From Kordiimonadaceae bacterium UBA4441 (GTDB lineage Bacteria > Pseudomonadota > Alphaproteobacteria > Sphingomonadales > Emcibacteraceae): a stretch of 30,337 nt of DNA. The notes below the pieces were generated by a model. It was not told the DNA's origin and made no database searches. It saw nothing but the letters and a program-made list of their open reading frames with translations. The DNA lies in assembly GCA_002390425.1 (NCBI GenBank), contig DGPL01000047.1:8316-38652 (forward strand), written 5' to 3'. Shown here one piece after another: positions 24,262 to 30,337 of this stretch. Both the position numbers and the translations under genes were made by a program. How positions within the stretch are numbered: the first letter of the stretch is position 1; every line of letters starts with the position of its first letter.

Positions 24262-24978
24262 TTAAAACACTGTCATAATTTCTTCAAGTGGCTTTTTCCA
24301 TTTTGCATGGGCGGGCACGGTCGCATCCTCTGCCGGGTGACCAACGACCAAAATCATTTCTGGTTTTTCAGTCGACGGCCGCCCACACAGCTCATTTAAA
24401 AACTTCATAGGGTTTGGCGTATGGGTTAGCGTGCTAAGCCCCGCTTTATGAAGCGCCGTGATTAGAAACCCTGTAGCAATACCGACACTCTCATTGACAT
24501 AATAATTTTTAAATTTACGTCCGTTTCGATCAATACTGGTGCGCTGTGCAAAAATAACAATAAGCCATGGTGCTTCGGTTAAATGCGGCTTTTGGTCATT
24601 GGTACCAATGGGCTCAAGTGCTCCCAGCCATTCATCGCTGGCACGTCCTGCATAGAATGTTTTTTCTTCTTCTTCTGCGGCATCACGAATTTTTTGTTTA
24701 TGGTCGGGATTTTCTATTATTGCAAAATGCCAAGGTTGATGGTTTGCGCCACTTGGGGCAAGACCTGCGGCTCGAATACAATTTTCAATCACTTCTCTAG
24801 GGACGGGTCTAGAAGAATACTCACGTACCGTATGGCGCTTCTTCATCAATTCATAAAACTCTTCTGATTTACTAATCATTTCTTTATCGCTCATTTCCCA
24901 TTTGTATGGAATCGGCAGCGCTTTATATTCATGGTCAAGTGGAATGGATGATTGAAAACTTTTATCTTCTTTTGTCAT
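24262..24978 (-). CDS. Nitroreductase-fold flavoprotein, iodotyrosine deiodinase (IYD)-like
   Basis: Probably an FMN enzyme that reductively dehalogenates iodo-, bromo- or chlorotyrosine. It has 238 residues. FMN-binding segments are RHTVREYS (48-55) and APSGANHQPW (74-83). By remembered comparison with human IYD, the substrate-binding lid triad Glu157/Tyr161/Lys182 corresponds to E105, Y109 and K130 with identical spacing. The C-terminal half also follows IYD closely (NYYVNESVGIATG, AGLSTLTHTPNP, LCGRPSTEK, DATVPAHAKWKKPLEEIM). No membrane anchor is present. AGGGG precedes the ATG. The promoter region carries a copy of the palindrome found at marR/fah. A general nitroreductase is the alternative, but the triad argues against it. 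Confidence 0.82.
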   Translation of the reverse strand: MTKEDKSFQSSIPLDHEYKALPIPYKWEMSDKEMISKSEEFYELMKKRHTVREYSSRPVPREVIENCIRAAGLAPSGANHQPWHFAIIENPDHKQKIRDAAEEEEKTFYAGRASDEWLGALEPIGTNDQKPHLTEAPWLIVIFAQRTSIDRNGRKFKNYYVNESVGIATGFLITALHKAGLSTLTHTPNPMKFLNELCGRPSTEKPEMILVVGHPAEDATVPAHAKWKKPLEEIMTVF

Positions 24979-25006
24979 AACGAACCCCTTTATTATTAAG
25001 CATTAC

Positions 25007-25038
25007 ATCTTATTCATGAAATGTTACATATGCAACTA
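25007..25038 (-). promoter_or_regulatory. Promoter of the IYD-like gene with overlapping MarR-type operator
   Basis: Read leftward, TAGTTGCATATGTAACAT (25021-25038) is a near copy of the marR/fah palindrome. Within it TTGCAT can serve as a -35 box, followed by exactly 17 bases and TAAGAT (25007-25012) as -10. Transcription would then start about 22 bases before the ATG. A repressor bound here would cover the -35 box. Confidence 0.65.
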
Positions 25039-25048
25039 TTAGTGTTAA

Positions 25049-26872
25049 TCATTCAATATTAGGAACATTATTCGCTTCTTCTTTTAAAATTTCTAGCTCA
25101 AGCCATTCTTCTTCTTTTTGATCCCGGAGGGCATTTAGTTTTTCAAGTTCGGCAGAACATTTATGAAATAGGTCAGGGTTTTCGGAATAAAGATTTGGTT
25201 CCGCTAATTTTTCCTCAAACATTTTTATGTTCTTTTCAATCTTGGCAATTTCCTTAGGAATATTTTCAAGCGCAAATTGATGTTTGAAACTCAGTTTTTT
25301 GGTTTGATTTTTTTGTTTAGCTTTAATTTCTTTCTTTTCTTTATTCTTCTGTTCAGTGCGCTTCTTAGGTCCATCTGTGCGGTTTTTTCGTTGTCTTATA
25401 TAATCTTTATATCCTCCAGGATATTCAACCACATCACCGTTGCCTTCCATCGCTATCGTTGATGTAACCAAGCGGTCTAAAAAGTCACGGTCATGGCTAA
25501 CCAAAATAAGCGTTCCTTCATATTCACTCAGTACATCTTGCAATAAATCCAATGTATCCATATCCAGATCATTCGTTGGCTCATCTAAAATGAGAAGGTT
25601 TGTTGGTTGAGCAAGTGTCTTGGCGAGCAGAAGCCTGTTTCTTTCTCCCCCTGATAATGAACTAACAGGACTGTGCGCCTGCGATGCATCAAATAGGAAA
25701 TCTTTTAAATAGGAAATGATGTGTTTAGAATGACCGCGGACCATTATATGATCACTACCGTCACTTAATGTTTCCCAAACCGTATTGGTTTCTTTAATGA
25801 GTGAACGATGTTGATCTAGGAATGTAGGAATTAAATTAGTACCTAACTTCACCCGTCCTTGATCCGGTTGAAGGTCTCCGGTTAGAATTTTTAAAAGTGT
25901 CGTTTTACCCGTGCCGTTGGGACCTATAATGCCAACACGATCACCTCTTAGAATTTTACAATTGAAATTTGTTAAGATCGTTTTTTCACCAAAGGAATGG
26001 AATACTTTATGGACTTCAATAACCTTTTTGCCGGATGATTTGCCACTATCAGTAGCGATTTTGGCTGAACCAACGACAGCGATTTGTTTTTCACGTTGAT
26101 CACGTAATTCCCAAAGGCGCCTCATGCGCCCCATATTTCTTTTTCGTCGAGCCGTAATCCCTTTATGTGACCAGTCCGTTTCTTTTTCAATCAGCTTATC
26201 TAATTTTTCCCGCTCGACGGTTTCTTGCTCAAGAATACCAGATGACCATTCATCAAAGTGTGCGAATCCCTTATCAAGTCGCCTGACCTTTCCGCGATCA
26301 AGCCAGAATGTCGTGTTGGTCAGGTTATTTAAAAATGTTCGGTCATGACTGATTAATACGAGTGCGCCGCGCCAACTTTTTAATTTTCCTTCTAGCCATT
26401 CGATCGTAGCAATATCCAAATGGTTGGTTGGCTCATCCAATAATAAGATATCAGTATCACTAATAAGCGCGCGCGCAATGGCTGCTCTGCGTCGTTCGCC
26501 GCCTGACATTGCTTTTGTTTCTAAAGGTCCACTTAGCCCAATTTCAGCCAAGATAATATCAGCTTGGAAGTGGTCATCTTCAGAACTATGAACCAGTCCG
26601 CTGATAACGTAATCGAGAGCCGTCTTATATTCAGAGAGATCAGGGTCTTGCTCCAAGTATGTAATATGAGTTCCCGGCTTTACAAATCTTTCACCATTAT
26701 CAAATTCTACAGTGCCATGGATGATTTTCATTAATGTTGATTTACCCGCACCATTTCTTCCAACCAAGGAAACACGGTCATTCTCACCGATTGATAGCTC
26801 CATATCTGTAAAGATAGGGTCGGGACCAAACCTTAACGATATATTGGTCAACGTGAGTAGTGGAGGTGGCAT
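25049..26872 (-). CDS. uup: ABC-F family ATPase, Uup-type
   Basis: Cytoplasmic protein with two ATPase domains and no membrane segments, which acts on ribosomes (and in E. coli Uup also binds branched DNA). The first domain has GRNGAGKST, SGGERRRAA and ILLLDEPTNHLD. The second has GPNGTGKTT, SGGERNRLL and LLILDEPTNDLD. The C-terminus is highly charged (KKEIKAKQKNQTKK) and then coiled-coil (ALENIPKEIAKIEKNIKMFEEKLAE), as in Uup. I start at ATG 26872 (MPPPLLTLTNISLRFG, 607 residues). The frame is open to 26944, but those extra 24 residues are cysteine-rich, unconserved-looking and not part of the family. Confidence 0.93.
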   Translation of the reverse strand: MPPPLLTLTNISLRFGPDPIFTDMELSIGENDRVSLVGRNGAGKSTLMKIIHGTVEFDNGERFVKPGTHITYLEQDPDLSEYKTALDYVISGLVHSSEDDHFQADIILAEIGLSGPLETKAMSGGERRRAAIARALISDTDILLLDEPTNHLDIATIEWLEGKLKSWRGALVLISHDRTFLNNLTNTTFWLDRGKVRRLDKGFAHFDEWSSGILEQETVEREKLDKLIEKETDWSHKGITARRKRNMGRMRRLWELRDQREKQIAVVGSAKIATDSGKSSGKKVIEVHKVFHSFGEKTILTNFNCKILRGDRVGIIGPNGTGKTTLLKILTGDLQPDQGRVKLGTNLIPTFLDQHRSLIKETNTVWETLSDGSDHIMVRGHSKHIISYLKDFLFDASQAHSPVSSLSGGERNRLLLAKTLAQPTNLLILDEPTNDLDMDTLDLLQDVLSEYEGTLILVSHDRDFLDRLVTSTIAMEGNGDVVEYPGGYKDYIRQRKNRTDGPKKRTEQKNKEKKEIKAKQKNQTKKLSFKHQFALENIPKEIAKIEKNIKMFEEKLAEPNLYSENPDLFHKCSAELEKLNALRDQKEEEWLELEILKEEANNVPNIE

Positions 26873-27004
26873 TCTGAGACTTTCATTTTTATTAAGATTA
26901 TGGCAATAACATAAATGTGATAGTCTGTTAATAGAAAGGCACATAAAATTGCCTTATATATAATAGATAAAGTTTAGAACACGTTTAATAAATCAGGTAA
27001 CACC

Positions 27005-27949
27005 ATGTTGATAAAAATTAAAAAACCTTGGGAATTAAGTGAGAATGACGTCACATCAGTCGGTAATTATAAAACGCGTCGCGATTTTATAAAAGCGGCG
27101 GGTATCGTTACGGCTGCCGGAATGATGGCGCCATATGGCGCATTAGCCAGAACATTAACCGCCGCGGCAAATCCATATGATGGCCGTGATATCAAGGAAG
27201 AACTTACGGATAAGCGCGCAATTCTCGGGTATAATAACTACTATGAATTCGGCATGGATAAATCGGATCCTTCGGACAATGCACATAGCTTAATAACTGT
27301 TCCATGGTCTATTACGGTTGATGGCCATTGTGAAAAGCCAGGAACATATGGTGTCGAAGATTTAATTGATTTTAATGCCCTTGAAGAACGTATTTACCGC
27401 ATGCGCTGCGTAGAAGCATGGTCGATGGTTATTCCATGGGTTGGTGTCTCATTATCAGAAATCATTAAAAAATTAGAGCCAACGTCAAAAGCAAAATATG
27501 TTTATTTTGAAACGCTGGAAGATGAAGCACAAATGCCAGCACTTCTTCGCGGTGTTATTAAATGGCCTTATAAAGAAGGTCTGCGTATGGATGAAGCGAT
27601 GCATCCTTTAACATTAATGGCAGTTGGTATTTATGGTGAAACACTTGCCAATCAAAATGGTGCGCCTTTGCGTCTCGTGGTGCCATGGAAATATGGTTTT
27701 AAAGGCGTAAAATCGATCGTCAAAATTTCATTTTGGGAAGATGAACCAAATACAAGTTGGATGCGTTTGGCGCCGCATGAATATGGCTTTTATGCCAACG
27801 TAAATCCGGAAGTTTCTCACCCGCGTTGGTCGCAAGCGAAAGAGCGTCGCATTGGTGATTTCAGCAGACGTCCTACCTTAAAATTTAATGGATATGGCGA
27901 GGAAGTCGCTAGTCTATATGCAGGGATGGACTTACGAAAAAATTACTAA
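27005..27949 (+). CDS. msrP: Protein-methionine-sulfoxide reductase catalytic subunit (molybdopterin, Tat-exported)
   Basis: Periplasmic molybdoenzyme (formerly YedY) that reduces methionine sulfoxide in damaged proteins, with electrons from MsrQ. It has 314 residues. A Tat signal begins with TRRDFIKAAG (residues 24-33), followed by a hydrophobic stretch ending YGALA. The molybdenum-ligating cysteine is Cys135 in RMRCVEAWSM. Family segments NNYYEFG, PWSITVDGHCEKPG and LRLVVPWKYGFKGVKSIVKI are present. The stop overlaps the msrQ ATG (TAATG), so the pair is translationally coupled. Confidence 0.97.
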   Translation: MLIKIKKPWELSENDVTSVGNYKTRRDFIKAAGIVTAAGMMAPYGALARTLTAAANPYDGRDIKEELTDKRAILGYNNYYEFGMDKSDPSDNAHSLITVPWSITVDGHCEKPGTYGVEDLIDFNALEERIYRMRCVEAWSMVIPWVGVSLSEIIKKLEPTSKAKYVYFETLEDEAQMPALLRGVIKWPYKEGLRMDEAMHPLTLMAVGIYGETLANQNGAPLRLVVPWKYGFKGVKSIVKISFWEDEPNTSWMRLAPHEYGFYANVNPEVSHPRWSQAKERRIGDFSRRPTLKFNGYGEEVASLYAGMDLRKNY

Positions 27950-28599
27950 TGATTAAAGATTTTAAAAGACCGATATTGCATTTAATTTGCCTTGCGCCGT
28001 CTCTATGGTTATTTCATCAGATGTGGCTATGGTATAATTTTGCACCGCACAGTTTAACGGCAAATCCAATTGAATATATCACGGATTTTACGGGTGACTG
28101 GACCGTAAGATTTTTATTGATCTCGTTAAGTGTGACACCTTTAGCCAAGATTTTTAAATTTAAGATATTGAAATATAGGCGCGCTATAGGACTTTACGCT
28201 TTTTATTATGCATCGTTACATTTCTTAAATTATATGGTTTTAGATTATTTCTTTGATTGGACGTTAATCCTCGAAGATATCTTTAAACGCCCTGCGCTAA
28301 CATTTGGAATGATCGGCTTTACGTTATTGATCCCGTTGGCAATCACATCAACGAAATCAATTATCAAAAAAATGGGAAAGAATTGGATAAAACTTCATCG
28401 TTTGGTCTATGTGCTGACCATTTTTGCCATCGTACATAATTACATGATGGTAAAAGCAGATGTACTTATCCCGATTATTCATGCTAGTATTTTGACAGTT
28501 TTATTAGGGTACCGTGTATTTTCTTATAAAAGTAAAAAATCAAAACGGTCAAATAAGCAATTGTCCGGGGATAGAAAACATGAAGCAATCGTCTCATGA
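27949..28599 (+). CDS. msrQ: Haem-binding membrane subunit MsrQ
   Basis: Inner-membrane b-type cytochrome (formerly YedZ) that passes quinol or flavin electrons to MsrP. It has 216 residues with about six hydrophobic segments. The haem-ligand histidine region includes YYASLHFLNYMVLDYFFDW and KLHRLVYVLTIFAIVHNY, typical of the family. ITDFTGDWTVRFLLISLSVTPLAK and KYRRAIGLYAFYYA are also characteristic. It begins on the last base of msrP and overlaps the start of the next gene by 20 bases. Confidence 0.95.
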   Translation: MIKDFKRPILHLICLAPSLWLFHQMWLWYNFAPHSLTANPIEYITDFTGDWTVRFLLISLSVTPLAKIFKFKILKYRRAIGLYAFYYASLHFLNYMVLDYFFDWTLILEDIFKRPALTFGMIGFTLLIPLAITSTKSIIKKMGKNWIKLHRLVYVLTIFAIVHNYMMVKADVLIPIIHASILTVLLGYRVFSYKSKKSKRSNKQLSGDRKHEAIVS

Positions 28600-28999
28600 G
28601 ATTACGTTTCAAACAACTGGGGCCAGCCTTCTAAATGTCACTGGACCAATTCAGGATTGGATCGGATCTCAAGACATAAAAAATGGCCTTCTTACAATCT
28701 TTATTAAGCACACGTCTGCGTCATTGACCATACAGGAAAATGCCGATCCTGATGTATTATATGATTTGAATAATTTCTTTGGAAAACTGGTTCCTGAAAA
28801 TGCACTATTATATCGTCATAATGCCGAAGGCGCTGATGATATGCCCGCACATATCAAATCGGCTTTAACGCAAACGCAACTTTCAATTCCGATCAGAAAT
28901 AATGAACTGAACATGGGAATATGGCAGGGAATATACATTTTCGAACACCGTGCCCATGCCCATAAGAGGACTTTAGTATTACATATTTTAGGTGAATAA
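28580..28999 (+). CDS. YjbQ (UPF0047) family protein
   Basis: Small conserved protein; members show weak thiamine-phosphate-synthase activity, but the true role is unknown. It has 139 residues from ATG 28580, the normal family length. GGGG about nine bases upstream supports this start; an earlier in-frame ATG at 28514 would bury 22 extra residues in msrQ. The family core is clear: IKHTSASLTIQENADPDV, YRHNAEGADDMPAHIKSAL, WQGIYIFEHR and HAHKRTLVLHILGE, with conserved histidines that suggest metal binding. It overlaps the msrQ end by 20 bases and so belongs to the same transcript. Confidence 0.93.
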   Translation: MKQSSHEITFQTTGASLLNVTGPIQDWIGSQDIKNGLLTIFIKHTSASLTIQENADPDVLYDLNNFFGKLVPENALLYRHNAEGADDMPAHIKSALTQTQLSIPIRNNELNMGIWQGIYIFEHRAHAHKRTLVLHILGE

Positions 29000-29056
29000 T
29001 TTCTATGGATTTAATTTTTCCGCGGGCTATAATTCATTAAAAATAAAGGGTCGAAA

Positions 29057-30322
29057 ATGGATAATTTAATTTCACAAAATAAACTTTTAAACACAAGACG
29101 AAGCCTTCTTAAAGCAGCGAGTATTAGTACTTTAGCTTTAGTGAGTGGTTCCGTAAAAGCATTTTCACAAGGAATAGACTTTAAAAATAGTACGGATATT
29201 TCTGATAACGACTTATATGCAGAAGTGCGTAATCAGCTGATGTTAGAAGATGGACTTGTTTATTTAAATACAGGAACATTAGGGCCAGCACCGCAGCTTG
29301 CATTTGATAAGATTTCTTTGATGTTAAAACGTCTTGAAGCTAATCCTGCCATTGAAAATTTTGGACCTATGGGCAGTGAAATGGAAACCGTTCGTGACAA
29401 AGTTGCAAAATTTATGGGTGCTGATGAAGAAGAAATTATTTTAACCCGTAATACGACCGAAGGCATTAGCATTGTATGTTCCGGCATTAAATGGGCAGAG
29501 GGCGATGAAATTCTTACCACAAACCATGAACATGGCGGTGCAGAAACAGGACTTGATTTTCTTGCTGATACAAAAGGCGCTGTTATTAAAAAAATGACAA
29601 TGCCTTATCCTGCTGAAAGTAAGAAACAACTACTGGATCTCGTGAAATCTAGTATTACATCAAAAACTAAAATGGTATTATTAAGTCATGTTGAGACAGT
29701 TACCGGTCTAAGATGGCCAATCAAAGAAGTCTCTGAGATACTAAAAGGTAAAGATATTCTCTTTATTGTTGATGGTGCACAAGCACCAGGCATGCTTCAT
29801 ATTGATTTGCATGATTTAGGATGTGATGTTTACGCCTGCAGTGGACATAAATGGATTATGGGCCCAAAAGAAACTGGCGTACTTTATATGAAAAAATCCA
29901 TTCAGGAAAAAGTGAATAATGTTTTTATAACAGGTGGTTATACGGCTTATTCCCGTTCTTCTGGAACAAGGAATGCACCCATTATTATTGGTTTTGGTGA
30001 TGTGCTTGATTGGCATATGGCAATAGGCACAAAGAGAAGCGAAAAACGTTGTATGGAACTAGCAGCATATTGTTATGACGAACTTTCTAAAGTTTCTGGA
30101 ATAAAGGTCATTAGCTCAAAGGACCCTGAACTTGGTTCGGCGATTGTCAGTTTCAGTTTGCCTGAAACGTCCGATAATGGTGAATTATTCCGCAGTATGC
30201 GTGATAAAGGCATTACGATAAAACGCTTACCGCAATATAATGCCATAAGAATTTCAAATCATATTTTCACAACAAATGATGATGTGGATAAAATGGTTGC
30301 TCTGTTAAAAGAACAGGTTTAA
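29057..30322 (+). CDS. Tat-exported class V aminotransferase-fold (PLP) enzyme
   Basis: Fold-type I PLP enzyme of the cysteine desulfurase / isopenicillin-N epimerase-like class, 421 residues. It opens with a twin-arginine signal, TRRSLLKAAS (residues 13-22), a hydrophobic stretch and a likely cut near VKAFSQG, so it should be exported already folded with its cofactor. The core shows YLNTGTLGPAP, TRNTTEGISIV, TNHEHGGAE, LLSHVETVTG, VDGAQAPG and the PLP-binding Lys265 in CSGHKWIMGPKE. A C-terminal small domain follows (IVSFSLPE, ITIKRLPQYNAIRIS). No active-site cysteine loop typical of desulfurases is evident. The substrate is unknown. It is on the same strand as msrPQ-yjbQ, 57 bases downstream. 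Confidence 0.9.
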   Translation: MDNLISQNKLLNTRRSLLKAASISTLALVSGSVKAFSQGIDFKNSTDISDNDLYAEVRNQLMLEDGLVYLNTGTLGPAPQLAFDKISLMLKRLEANPAIENFGPMGSEMETVRDKVAKFMGADEEEIILTRNTTEGISIVCSGIKWAEGDEILTTNHEHGGAETGLDFLADTKGAVIKKMTMPYPAESKKQLLDLVKSSITSKTKMVLLSHVETVTGLRWPIKEVSEILKGKDILFIVDGAQAPGMLHIDLHDLGCDVYACSGHKWIMGPKETGVLYMKKSIQEKVNNVFITGGYTAYSRSSGTRNAPIIIGFGDVLDWHMAIGTKRSEKRCMELAAYCYDELSKVSGIKVISSKDPELGSAIVSFSLPETSDNGELFRSMRDKGITIKRLPQYNAIRISNHIFTTNDDVDKMVALLKEQV

Positions 30323-30337
30323 GTCCCGAACCTAAGT

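Noticed and set aside
26873..26944. Extended N-terminus of the ABC-F protein
   Set aside because: The extra 24 residues are not part of the family, and the ATP-binding domain begins properly right after Met at 26872.
28514..28579. Longer yjbQ start
   Set aside because: It lies within msrQ, and the 139-residue product from 28580 has the normal family length.
1..30337. A hidden defence island, prophage, integrated element or CRISPR array
   Set aside because: All large frames belong to metabolic or housekeeping families, base composition looks even throughout, and I found no integrase, transposase, direct repeats or tRNA target.

Overview
The window is ordinary chromosomal DNA from a low-GC, Gram-negative alphaproteobacterium. 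The order DUF3576 lipoprotein - leuS - lptE - holA is an alphaproteobacterial arrangement, and the LPS-assembly, Tat-exported and periplasmic enzymes fit a didermal cell. A marine Kordiimonadales/Emcibacter-like lineage is a guess only. I see no rRNA, tRNA, transposase, phage, CRISPR or defence genes.

Layout. (1) 1-487: start of a secreted protein of unknown function, leftward and cut by the window edge, followed by a divergent AT-rich gap. (2) 829-5479: housekeeping run DUF3576 lipoprotein, leuS, lptE, holA. (3) 5632-8154: an NSS sodium-coupled transporter with a D-arginine-dehydrogenase-like flavoenzyme. (4) 8151-15605: a complete histidine-utilisation locus of the five-step type (HutH, HutU, HutI, HutF, HutG) with its repressor HutC. 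hutI diverges from hutF-hutC-hutU-hutH-hutG. Three GTnTAnAC-type HutC operators lie before hutF/hutI, hutC and hutU. (5) 15613-17130: a secreted protein, a putative 2OG-Fe(II) oxygenase and a stand-alone Lrp/AsnC effector-domain protein. (6) 17198-18574: hemN, full length except for one in-frame TAA. (7) 18577-21329: MarR regulator, fumarylacetoacetase, an OxyR-like LysR regulator lacking both redox cysteines, and a small DUF465/YdcH gene. (8) 21436-24224: M14 carboxypeptidase and, divergently, a POT peptide transporter. (9) 24262-26872: an iodotyrosine-deiodinase-like flavoenzyme and an Uup-type ABC-F ATPase. (10) 27005-30322: msrP-msrQ, a YjbQ protein and a Tat-exported class V aminotransferase-fold enzyme.

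The common theme is amino-acid and peptide scavenging: peptide uptake and trimming, histidine to glutamate plus formate, and the last step of tyrosine/homogentisate breakdown. The most interesting inference is a small MarR regulon. A near-identical 18-bp palindrome built on CATATG lies in the marR/fah intergenic region and also over the predicted -35 box of the deiodinase-like gene 6 kb away. That gene keeps the Glu/Tyr/Lys triad of halotyrosine dehalogenases. Together these suggest that (halo)tyrosine dehalogenation and tyrosine-ring catabolism are co-regulated. Comparisons with named proteins (human IYD, Pseudomonas DauA, E. coli OxyR and HemN, mouse FAH) are from memory, not from a search.
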